DNA of 64,000 nucleotides from Carnegiea gigantea (lineage: Eukaryota > Streptophyta > Magnoliopsida > Caryophyllales > Cactaceae), in contig JAKOGI010002156.1 in NCBI GenBank assembly GCA_029747015.1, forward strand, positions 62,001 through 126,000, in the 5' to 3' direction. The notes below the pieces were generated by a model, which was not told the origin of the DNA, ran no database searches, and worked only from the letters and a program-made list of their open reading frames with translations. Numbering within the stretch: the first letter of the stretch is position 1; the number at the start of each line of letters is the position of its first letter. Of the stretch, positions 34,536-45,391 are shown in pieces. The translations under genes were made by a program, and so were the position numbers.

Positions 34536-34543
34536 CCCATTAA

Positions 34544-35096
34544 GAATTGGTAAGCCTTCTCTTCTTCGATCATATTTATGATCCTACTACCAATACCACA
34601 TTCATACTTACCATGTACACAATGTTGTATCTCTAAATGATTTTGAAGTTCACTCCACATTCCCATCAATTTGGAATAGAATTCAACAACTTCAAGCCCA
34701 CCTTTTTTATATAAAGTAAGGTTGGTTTTCAGTTGATGAATCTTGGGAGCGTTTGCAATGACATACCTTTTTCGCAAGTTTTCCCACATGGCATATGCGG
34801 CAACTGCATAAGCCATGCTATTATGCAATTTAGGATCGATAACATTTATAATCAATGAACATATCATGGGGTTGTCTATCTCTCATGCGTTTAACTCACT
34901 TTGGTTTTCTCCTTCTTTTGGTTTTGGCTTTCTCAGAGTTCCTTCAATTAACTCTAATCTAGTTTTTGATTTCAAAGCAGTCATGGCCGCCTTTTGCCAT
35001 AAGGACATAATTTTTTCCATTGAATATCACTGAGGTGATAGCCATACTGGGACCTCCAGAAGGATGCACATAATAAGGTGATTGGTTTTCAATCAT
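34544..35096 (-). pseudogene. Cop4 gag N-terminal region
   Basis: Starts at the ATG at 35096 (MIENQSPYYVHPSGGPSM). It shows YYVHPSGGPS, the beginning of a widespread plant copia gag, then NGKNYV and ALKSKTRLEF after a one-base shift, EIDNPMICSLIINVIDP, AMWENLRKRY and MWSELQNHL. The order and motifs fit the copia gag domain. The reading frame is broken near 34990 and again by the MITE at 33963-34535. It would form the capsid of the element. Confidence 0.9.
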
Positions 35097-35117
35097 GAAT
35101 TTTTACCTCTGCTCATG

Positions 35118-35129
35118 GCTTTGATACCT
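35118..35129 (-). other. Cop4 primer-binding site
   Basis: The minus strand reads GGTATCAAAGCC next to the CA end of the 5' LTR. It is one change from the tRNA-Met complement GGTATCAGAGCC. Confidence 0.85.
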
Positions 35130-35344
35130 TGAAAAAATTCAACAAAAGGAAAGACAAGAGGAGGTCACGACAATAGCTTGGCCATGTATATGGTTTGTTT
35201 CTGATTGATTTCTCTACACCCTAACATGAGGTATTAATACAAAACCTAAGAGGGAAGAGTCCCGAGCTTGTTGGACAAGATTACAAGATCTAATTGAAAT
35301 CTAACACAAACACTTGTTTCCTAATGCATACTTATTTCCTAATA
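35130..35344 (-). repeat. Cop4 5' LTR
   Basis: 215 bp, partner of 20060-20298. It is followed by GTTAC (35345-35349), identical to 20055-20059. Confidence 0.93.
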
Positions 35345-35349
35345 GTTAC

Positions 35350-36263
35350 CAGAATCGAGAAAAGGGAAGAGCTCCCCCATCACATATTTTCTCAATTTAC
35401 AAGACTCAAACCTAAGACCGTATTTAGCGAGAGTAAGTGTCAAACCACTTGAAACAAACTGTGTTGGTATATGGCCAATTGCTTAGTTAACGAGATAGTG
35501 ATATATACCCGCTTGACATATTTCTAAGAAAATTTTCAACCCTTGTGCTTTGAAAATAATTTCTACCCCGTTGTCAACTGGACATAATGTTATCCAATTC
35601 CCTAATGTTGACGTTGCATATTCGAAACTAGCCACATGAATGAATAACCAATTCCCAAGTTAGCGTTGCATGGATTAAATAAAATTACATCGAACTATAA
35701 ACTGGGCACAAGCTGTTTCCAAAGTATAAACCTTTGAAGCCAGGGTTTGAAGTCATTGTCTCACTTTTACTTAGCGTATCATAGAAATTTGTCTTACATT
35801 TTAAGAATGACTCGCTAGTCCACCAAACCTTCTCAACTACCGCGAGGTACTTGGTGCTGTCTCTACAATCCATGGACACCATCTTATCAATCTCGCACAT
35901 CAATGACTCTCACTCTCATACGACAAAAAAACCTAGATTCATTAATTTGGACAATCCCACGATGCTTTTAACTACCATAATTAGTGATCAACAACACCAC
36001 TAGTTATAAGTATGGGTTTCGCTTTCGCGGAGTCTGGGAATGTCTAAATATAGGTAACCTTACATCTATAGACATCTTTATCTATAGAAAGATTGATTCC
36101 AAAAGACTCACATAAAAGGATTTTGAGAAAGTAATCAGCATTGAAACGAATGATAAACAATAAGGAATGAACTATGAAAAATTAAAAAGCAGGTGACAGT
36201 AACTATATAAAAATAATAAGAAAAACATATTAGAGAAAAGTAATATATCTTAACTTCCAGAGG
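35350..36263. other. Unassigned sequence
   Basis: No recognisable gene or repeat boundary. A 72-codon minus-strand frame at 35685-35903 has no family resemblance. Confidence 0.4.
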
Positions 36264-37784
36264 TAGACTAATCTTTATTTTTATAAGAAAAGAGTAATAC
36301 TAACATATAAGCGACATATATGAAATAGGAAAATATTCATTGATCAAACCGAAAGTCATACTTACATGTGTGGTATACCACAATGTACCCACATACGAAT
36401 GTGGACAAATGGTAATCTGTATTAATTTTTAAACGGATATGTGCAGGTTTTGACTATGTGTTACACACAAATAATAATTATCCTCTAAGTTAATCTTTAA
36501 CTTCTATGCATCGCACTTGGAGTGGAGGGGGGGTAGTCTTCATTTCAGGGGCAGAGCTAGGGTTCGAAGCAAGGAGTGTCGAGATTAATAATACACATAA
36601 CATAAACTTTAATAGTTCGATTTTTTGTCATCAACATAAACAAACTCAAATTAGACTAAAGTCAATAGATCAAACACAAATAAACAAGCAATAACCAACA
36701 AATTACCCCAATTTTAATTCCTAAATCCTCAATCAAGAAGAGCAAAACCCTAATTTCTAAATTGATGAGTAAATCTCTAAATTAACCACTTATTTAACAC
36801 AAATTCAATAAAAATTAGTAAATTAACAGAAACAATCTAGCAATAACAAATCAAATTAGCCCAACTTTAAATCTTTAATGAAGAAGACAATTAGGTAGAA
36901 ATCCTCATTTAACACGAATCTAACTAAAACAAGTAAAATAAACATAATTATTCATAAAATAACAAAATGAAAAACAAAAATTGGGGATTTTCGGATTTAC
37001 CTCAAATTTGGAATTAGAGCGCTAGAGGGGGCGAGCAGACTGCAGGGGCGGGCAATGGCCGTCCGGGGGCCCCTAGTGATGGCGGGCAGGTCAGGCGGCA
37101 GTGAGGGCAACTAGGCAAGCAGAGAAAGAGAGACAGAGAGAGAGACAGAGGTGTTTCACAATGGGGTTCTGTGTCTGGCCGTCTAGGTAGAACCGAGAGA
37201 GAGAGAGAGGGGTAATGAGAGTGTGGGTGTCAACATAAAAAATTTAAGTGAAGTGGCAAAAAAAAAAGCAAAAAAACACATGCACACAAATAAAGCATAG
37301 TATCTAGGAGTTGAACACGAAACCTTCAGTACATGGACAAAGCACAACTACCCAACCATTCTACTAGCCAACTATTTGTGAAATTCATGCAAACTAATTA
37401 ATGTATATATAATTGTTTTTCGTAACCTATATTTAATTTTTTTTCAAAAAACAAGGTAGCAATTGACACTTCTTGCACCTTAATAGCTGACAATATTAAG
37501 TAGACTAATATTTAATTTTACAAGCAGAGAGTAATAGTTGCATACAAACGACATACATGAAATAGGAAAATATTCATTGATCAAACCAAAAGTCATAATT
37601 GCATGTGTGGCATACCACGGGGTACCCACATATAAATGTGGGAAAATGGTAATTTGTATTAATTTTTAAAAGAATAGGTGCAGGTTCTGACTGTGTTAGT
37701 AATGTGTTACACACAAAAAAATATTTATCCTCTAACTTAATCTCTAACTTCTATGCTTCGTACTTGGAGTGAGCGCATGCAGTC
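36264..37784. repeat. Direct duplication (~280 bp copies) around a GC-rich core
   Basis: 36264-36541 and 37499-37784 are colinear from gtagactaat to agtcttca, including gaaataggaaaatattcattgatcaaacc-type blocks. The intervening 36542-37498 has a GC-rich island with a GAGA tract (about 37020-37220). The layout resembles a TRIM (LTRs without coding interior). However, I see no tRNA-type primer site, purine tract or flanking duplication, so a segmental duplication is equally possible. Confidence 0.6.
37120..37215. repeat. GA-rich microsatellite tract
   Basis: Runs of GAGA/CAGAGAGA occur within the GC-rich core between the duplicated segments. Confidence 0.7.
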
Positions 37785-38789
37785 TTCAGATGTTCATGCC
37801 CTTAAAAAAGTGAATTGGAAGCAAGTGTTTATCACCCAGTTAGGTAATTCTTTCAATTCGAGCTACTGGGTTAAATACGAATCAAGTGAATTTTGATTTG
37901 GCTAAAATATGGGTAAGGTATGTTTCTGTAGACACCTAAAAAGTGTGTTCTTTTATGAAATGCCCGATAACTATAAACCGATCAAATAAGACTCGTGGAC
38001 ACCTCGATATTCAGATGAAGAGCCTTAAAATATACCAACATCCCTCAGCCCACATGTCTAAATCAAAGATGCCACAATAGACTAATTGAGTCCAAAAAAT
38101 CCAAATAGGCTGAAATTGATGGTGCTTGACATCAAATTGAGATTGATTTGGTATATTTGACCCCACTCTAGGAGTCTAGGGTGCACAAATTATTGAGTTT
38201 AGGTATTAATACTCTTCATTGAATAAGTTTGTCAATGGCATATTATCGCCAAAATTCGATGATCAACAGAAAGGATAAAAATTGATTACTAAGACGTGCA
38301 TCAAAATGACACATGTTTACAATTTTGCATATGTGCTTTTCCATACTTATCCAAAAATTATTTAATCATTGCATTAGAAACTATACTCAATAAGCTTTCA
38401 GAGAAGAAAGAATAACTCAACACGGAGGTTGGAGGAGAAAGTTATGGTTGAAATAAGTTGCGCTGTTAACAACCCAACTTGGTTCTTACCTAACAGAACC
38501 CGATGTGATGCCTTTTTTGGCCCATCTTCTAGGAAACCTAGACACTGGTCAAGTAGAGAAAAAAACCTAGCCCATGCAGTGCCAACTCTAAAGAAATCCT
38601 CATTTTCTACAATTATAAATTCAGCCCTTCACTTAATCTTCAAACACATAACCATAACCTCAAAAAATTTTAAGATAATACTGAGAGGTTTAAAGTACCT
38701 AACAAAATCCTTCCCAAATCTACCCTAAAACCTTCTAAGGCACAAGTCAAGATTTGATATTCTCACTCCTGGGGTTCCCTAATTATTCA
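37785..38789. other. Unassigned sequence upstream of gypsy LTR
   Basis: A 99-codon plus-strand frame at 38429-38728 (MEEKVMVEIS...) has no family resemblance and is probably chance. Part of this stretch may belong to the LTR, whose 5' edge I could not fix. Confidence 0.35.
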
Positions 38790-39725
38790 GCCAGGTACGT
38801 GAGGACACCAATCTTTCAAATTTACCTTCGTCTTTTGCCTCCTCCCTTTTCTGGCTTCTTTTTTTTTAATTCGGTTGTGTGTCAATTTCACAAACGTAAT
38901 TTTTAATTAGGTCAAGCCCTACCCATTTTAAATACTTACTTTCTTTTCCCTTTGTTTCTCTTGACTAAAATTGTTCTCTTAAATGTCCTTATTTGATTTC
39001 ATAGATCTTAATATGATGCATGTTAGGTATTTAAAGTGTAAATTGATTCTAATTTCCTGGCTTGATTAGTAAAGGTTATCAGTGATGACATGCGATATCG
39101 TAATGCATTCCGCCATGATATTGTATATTTGCCGCCGGATCTAGATCCTTGGTTTGAGCTTATGGAGTTAGATGGTCCCCACTTTAGGGATCATTCAGGG
39201 GCCATTCGAAAACCTTTTTAAAAATATAACCTTTTGTCCCTTTTGGTGTTCCTTTTAGTGTTCCTTTCGATTTATGGTTTATTTTAGAGAGTAAACTTGG
39301 TATTATAAGTTTTCCTAAAAAACCCACTGGTGCTATATTTTTATAAATAAAATTGATTTTATTCATTTGTTTTGATTATTTTCACACCTAATATTTTCAG
39401 TTAGGGAAGTAAGGATAGATTTTGGAACTTAAAGAGATCTCCTGACCTAATCAGTCTGTGATTGTTTGGGCCAGGAAACCCGATCGTTCACTGACCTGAG
39501 ATCCCTGTTGGGATCCATGGGCGCTATCCTGATTTCTAGGCGAAACAGTGATTACTGTTTGGACTTGGAATAGGAACGAGTTTAAAATCTAAGCCTAGGA
39601 TGCCTTTTTGGACTATTTGGATGTGAAAATGATTAAATTGAAGAAGAATGAAATCACATGATTACTGCCAACAGGCCCAACCATTCATGGGAACCTCGCC
39701 CAGGGTTCTGGGTCGTGGTCCTTAC
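38790..39725 (+). repeat. Ty3/gypsy-type 5' LTR (approximate limits)
   Basis: It ends in CTTACA immediately before a stretch that looks like a gypsy primer-binding site. The middle (39000-39330) is shared, in the opposite direction, with 13390-13690. It includes a 43-codon open segment (39085-39216) in which both copies could encode a related peptide with DLDPW and DGPH. The 5' edge is uncertain. Confidence 0.6.
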
Positions 39726-39726
39726 A

Positions 39727-39744
39727 ATGACGACTCCGCTGGGG
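39727..39744 (+). other. Gypsy-type primer-binding site
   Basis: Reads tgacgactccgctggggg, one or two changes from TGGCGACTCCGCTGGGGA, a primer-binding site common in plant Ty3/gypsy elements. It lies one base after the LTR end. Confidence 0.75.
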
Positions 39745-41677
39745 GCAGTTTTTAAGAGTGCGAGATTTGAAAATCAAAAAGAAAAATTGTTTTTAATTAC
39801 ATTTGAATTAGGCATCCTTGCATTAAAGGTGCTACCCTATTGGGATTAACGTCACCCCTAGGTCAAAGCCTGCTGTTACCTACTCAGGAAAATAGTTGGC
39901 CACTTGGCGGGTCCATTAGACTACTAATTGAGCGACAACTATTTTACCCACTTATGGCATACTTTCCTTAATCCACATGATATATGGGAAATCAATCGAA
40001 TGTTCTAGTCCTAGCATCACCCCATGGATTAGGAAAGGTTCGGGTTGTGAGAAGACTATTCGAAACCTTACCTAAACTGTCTATAACTTAGAACTTTTAA
40101 TTAACTTAGAATTCATGTGCATGCGTGATTTTGTGATTGTTTAGAACTCTAGTGGTCTTTCTAAAACTGACTCATATCCAAAGGCCCATATATTGATGCT
40201 TTAGGGTCATAACATCATTATTGTGTCTAGGGGCCAGGTTAGGAAAATGTAATCTAGCCTAGTTAAGGGTGCGGTCAATTTTTAGACTTATTAGATTAGG
40301 TGAAGTCCTAGGGTTTTGGTCATGCACTAGGAAAGGACCAGTAGAAGTTGTCTGGTTTCGAGACCTTGCAGACATCATAATATGATAGTCGACATCATTA
40401 GTCTAGGTCTAGATCAATTTAAGTCATGAGTTTGCAAGTCTTATACATGATTAGGAAATTTAAAGGTCATTATTGGGTCTTAGCACATCAATGATGGGCT
40501 ACCTAGGCCTAAAGAGTCGTGTATAATTTAGCTTCATCATGAGTCCATGAGTCCATCTAGACCTAAAGTTCATAATGCAGCCCATTGGGCCTTGAGAGTT
40601 CTAATCCATTCAAGGTTGCACCCAATCATATTTAAAATGCATAAAGACATAGATGCCTAATCCATGCATGTGTCCATGGTCCATGCATCATACATCCATT
40701 CTCTAGGCCTAGGATCCATGCATGAGTCCACCAATGTTCATCTATATGCCTAAACTAGCCCATTCTAAACAAGCAAAACCACAGTCATGCTTAGGCCCAA
40801 TCTAGGCCCATGAGTCATATGAACTAAACTTAGACTCAACTTTGGCCTATAGGATAACTCTCTTAACCCAATTTGGGACCCAATTTAGGGTAAGACCCAA
40901 TTTTAGCCTAAACTCAAGATTTTAGCCCCAGTTATTCCCATTTGGGCCTGAGCCTTTAATGCATAGCCATTGTGTCTTTCTCACTGGACTACAACATTAA
41001 CCATTTCTTCTAATCTTTAGCTAAAGCTGTTAACCTCTCATTTCCATTAGTCGTCACCATAAAATTCCACTCTTCTAAACCATCATCTTATTACTCAGGA
41101 TAGAGAACATAAGATATATGACGCTTAGATGCAGGCTAGTAAACATTACTTCTAATGGCAAACTCAAAAACTAGCTAATAACAGGTTATTTTAAAAAAGT
41201 GATTGCAAAGTTTGATGAGCATAGAACTTAACTATGGACCCTAGACAAAGAGCTAAGAGGCTTAAGCTTAAAAACTCATGTCATTCAAGGATTCACAGCA
41301 AATTCCAAAAACGAAAAAGGAAAAAGATAAGGATCACTTCAGTTAGGCTAAATTGGCACCTTAGGATCATTTTTTAGCATTAGGCCCAATATCACATAAC
41401 AAAGCTTACACAAATATTTAGAAAGTGTTATCCCATTCATTCGATACTCTTAGATAGAGAACTAAACTTTTTAGTAATCCATATTAGGTTTTCACCACTA
41501 AGCCTATTATATACCTATACCTTAGAGGATGTAAGAAGCACTATCAACCCCTTGAACTTACATTAATGACTGAAGTCAAAGAGTCCCTTTACTTATCCGC
41601 TAAGCTTCCCATTTTTGAGTCTATGTCTTGAGACTTCCACACTTTCATTCATATTGTCTAAACCTACTCCATTATTT
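39745..41677 (+). other. Gypsy leader region, interrupted by the CACTA element
   Basis: Non-coding, without frames above 60 codons. Short imperfect repeats of 'catgagtcca', 'ccatgcat' and 'aggccca' motifs are frequent at about 40500-40960. It follows the primer-binding site, so it is probably the 5' leader of the gypsy element. Its continuation may lie after 60074. Confidence 0.45.
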
Positions 41678-41840
41678 CACTATAAAAAATAATACATCCT
41701 TCCACACTTGTATCACTATATATAATTGAAGTGTGGAGAGAAAAATGTTAAAATTTGATAATGTTCTCGATTCCACATTTAACAAGTGTGGAGAAGTAAT
41801 AAACCTTTTCTGGTACTTAATGTGGGGAATTTAAAAGAAT
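41678..41840. repeat. CACTA left terminal and subterminal repeats
   Basis: Terminal CACTA at 41678-41682 is followed by three or more copies of a gtgtggaga-like core (near 41733-41742, 41788-41796 and 41819-41827) in direct or inverted form. Such clustered motifs are binding sites for the second CACTA protein in characterised elements. Confidence 0.75.
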
Positions 41841-44800
41841 TATTATGAGTACTTTTTATTACATTAACTATGAGATAGTTTTTTACAAAACTTATCAATA
41901 TCTATATGTAAATATTTTCACAACACTAAAAAAATTAATACAATATTGAAATTAGAGCTACCTAGATGCACTTTGATTAATTTTTTGGTGCCTAGTAGAG
42001 ACAAAGTTAAAAAAAACAAAGGCGGCTAATTTCAAGTAAAATTCGCAAAAGAAGGGCCTAGAGTCGACGAAGAAGCTTTGCCCTAATTATTCATAGCTCT
42101 TGATCGTGAAATTCATTTGCTCAGTCCATTTCATCTGACCTGGTTCGTTCACTCAAAACCAAGTTTGTATAGCAATTTCTAGTTGATAATAACCAAATTC
42201 GAAGAAGAACTTTGGCAAGACATCGAAGAAGCCACTCAGACATCGTCAAGTAATTCATTCATTAAACAACATATGGGCGAAGACGATAGAAGGAACAGCA
42301 ACAATGAAATGAAGTTGAAAGTATGATGATCTAATTTACCACATAGAAGTTTTTCTCATTCCTGAATACTTTACCTTTGTCGGTATTTTCTTAGTTATGC
42401 TTAAATCGCTTCTTCTTCTACTTTTTTTTTAGGGGCACTTTTTAATTTCGTTCGATGATTGAGGAATTTACTTGATTTCTTTGTTCAAAGATCTAATTTT
42501 AGGGTACATTGTGTTTCACCATTGTCTTTTCTTGGTTTTTCCCCTTCCTTTTTTTCGTTTTTTCATGATTTAATTTCCAAAATCCCTAATGGTTTAGGGT
42601 ATTCTGCAGGATTGTAGTGATTAAGAGGTTTTGATCATTTTCGTTTTGTTTGATTTTGTTTGTTGTATTAAGTATCGAACAAGTATTATTCATAAAATTA
42701 GCCGCATTTGATGTTCAAACTCGTATGACAATAGTTTGGTTGCTTAGTTTTCCATGCTGAATTTGAGAAGTTCAGGTTTGCATTGCTATTTTGTCCGACA
42801 AGTAGGTATGTGGGTTCGGTTACGATCGTTCATTTGATATTGGTGTTGTAGATAATCGTGAGAAAGAGGCCTAGCTTGTTAGGTGTATGGGTTTGGTTTT
42901 GTTTCTGTGAAAACGGGAATAGTATTACTATTCAGCAGTCTCACCTTTATGTAGTTTAGTGATGACTGTTGATCATCAGATTTGAAGCATTCTTCAAATT
43001 TGGAATTCTTCAACCTCTCAAACTCTTAGAATTTTCACCTTAGTAGCAGATGACCATGATATTCTTGCTGCAGTGATTGGTATAAGGCACCGATTTCACT
43101 ACTCAAATATTTTAAACTACCACTATAGGAATTTTGATATGCAGAATAGAACTCACAGACAGAAATATGCGACATGAGAATAGTGAGCACCTATAGTTGT
43201 TAGGGTTCATGTATAGCAATTCCTTATTACCTGTATAGATTTGCAGCTTCCTTTAGACGCTTAAGTTTCATAATAAGTGAAACCTCTTGTTTTTTGTAAG
43301 CTAGTTTATCAACCTAAATTGGAAACAACAAAAAAAAAAAAATCCATTACAAATGTATATGTGAAAGTTCTCCATGACCTTCCAAGTAATAATTCTTTCA
43401 TCTCACAATTTTGGTTTCCTTCTTATGCAATTCCTCAAGAGCTTTCTTCAATACCCACATTCCTCTAATAGAGAGACCTGAAAAAATGAAAATGAAAGTT
43501 CTATGAACGTCATCAATTAAAAAAAATACGAAAACATAGTATGACAGCCACAAGAAGAGGAGGGCGCCACTGGCCGGAAAATTTTTAACCATCTTTGTAA
43601 ATCAGAAGGCATGATCTGTTTAGAACAAAACTTATAATAGGAAAGCAAGACCTAATCTCCACGAAGCAAGAACTGCTCTCTATAAATTAGTTGTTGATTT
43701 CCAAAGACAAAACATTCAATCATAATATGCAGGTGTATGGAGGTCTCTTCACTATCTATCGATAGCACCTAGTGTGACTTTTAGACTCTATCCACAAAGG
43801 GGGAAGGCGAGGAAGTAGAGGGAAAAAATGAACATCTACTTCTATTTATTCCATTCAAGCAGAAAGAGAGCAGATCTCTACAATGGCCTTGCCCACTTCT
43901 ATAAGCTATTAAAACAAAGTGACTTCTCTCAAATTACCTTTTTTTTTTTTGGGGAAAACTAACCCTATACGTTGACTAAATAAGAACCCTTTACATAGCA
44001 GGATTCCAAGACATAAGTCACCTAGTGGAATGCAAAAGTTCCTTCTAAGCAAAGCTAGGTTGTGCGCCAAAAGCAACTAGAATAAAGAATATCAAGTTAA
44101 CCCAATGTGCCTTTTTATTCATCTCTCTTGGCTTGTAAGGGATTCTTTGTGGAAAGGGGAGTTTCCATGGTTACCCATCATACAATGTTTTCAACAGAAT
44201 CCTCCTAGCGCTTTTGATAAAAGAGAGTGTATCTTTTGGCTATGTAGTTTGTCATATGGCCCTATCTGTGCAAATTGTTAGCTGTGTTTGGTTGAAAATG
44301 CTTGTTAGGCATGTTAGTCAGGCAATTTATTGCTGTGTTGGCTACATGGATTAAGTGACATAAACTAAAGACCTAATAAAAAAGAAAGCTGATTCAGCAA
44401 ATTGAATAAGCATTCAAGAATACGTAAAAGCAACGAACACAAGTTAGAAGTGAGATGATGAGTGATAGACCATTGTGTAAAATGCTATGTTTTCTATGAT
44501 AGGGATTGTATTTTGACTTTGATATTTATTTTTGGTTGAATCTAGTATATGTTGTGGACACTATATGATAAGTCTTGCTTTGGGTTTTTTGGATAAGGAA
44601 GGCTAATTCTTCGCTCAAGATTTAAATTTGGGCATCTTTTTCCTGTGACCCTGTGCCTGGTGGTTCACTATCTCATCCTTCGCGTCAAAAACCTCTTCTT
44701 GCTTGGGATTTGATATTGGAGCAGAAAATGAAATTGTTTTTGTTGTTGTAGATGTGGCTGTGGTTCTTGAAGCATCTGTATGAGGTGCAAGCTCATTCAG

Positions 44801-45391
44801 ATGCCTATTTTGTTGCTTATCATTTTATCTTAATGGACCTCTAATTCTATCTTTTTATGTCCCATTTGACGTCTTTTCTTTCATTTTATAGGAATTTAGA
44901 GCAATGTAGATTTATTTAGTTTATTATGTATTATACATAGTTTATTTTTATTATAAAATTTGTTGTAGTTTTTTCTAAGTTACGTCAAGAAATTAGGTTT
45001 TGGTATTTTAGATTGACATTATGAAGTGGTATTGATGAGGGATTTACACATTTGATTGGTATCATAGATCAAATTTTAGCTTAGTCCTTTTGTTCTCATT
45101 TGATGACTAAAAAAAAAAAAAATCCTTCTTAAGATGATTTATGTTGTACTATATATATAAAACTTCACATATTCTAGTTTGTTATTTGGCTTGTTAGTAT
45201 GAGTGCATTTGTAGCTAGTGGTTTAAATATGTTTAGTTCCTATGGGGTAGTATACTCTAAGCGCATAATGTTGATATGTTGTTATGATCTTTTTAATTCT
45301 TCTCCCCTTCCTTTAATGATTGCCAATGTTTAGTTATAATGCTTATATTTGCTTATATGATGACCTTGTAGGTGGGCTGTTAGAAATTATA
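41840..45391 (+). other. CACTA left internal region, non-coding
   Basis: No transposon domain recognised. It probably holds the promoter and 5' untranslated exons of the transposase gene. Two chance frames (43277-43468 plus, 43398-43592 minus) are not supported. Confidence 0.45.

Larger units (their letters stand above)
20060..35344 (-). mobile_element. Cop4: Ty1/copia retrotransposon carrying nested insertions
   Basis: The outer element of a nest, read on the minus strand. LTRs of about 215-241 bp lie at 20060-20298 (its last two bases are displaced to 28140-28141) and 35130-35344. Perfect 5-bp duplications GTTAC flank it (20055-20059, 35345-35349). The primer-binding site (GGTATCAAAGCC, near 35118-35129) and a purine tract (AAGAGGGAG, 28142-28150) are in place. 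Without the nested Cop3 it is about 7.4 kb. Gag, protease, integrase, reverse transcriptase and RNase H remnants are present in copia order. They are split by two hAT MITEs and a probable solo LTR. Confidence 0.93.

Noticed and set aside
36264..37784. Calling the duplicated segments LTRs of a TRIM
   Set aside because: No primer-binding site, polypurine tract or flanking duplication could be found, so kept only as a repeat.
38429..38728. 99-codon plus-strand frame
   Set aside because: No domain resemblance, and it lies directly upstream of or within a gypsy LTR.
43277..43592. Overlapping 63 and 64-codon frames in the CACTA left region
   Set aside because: They overlap on opposite strands with no motif. 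This part is more likely promoter or untranslated leader.
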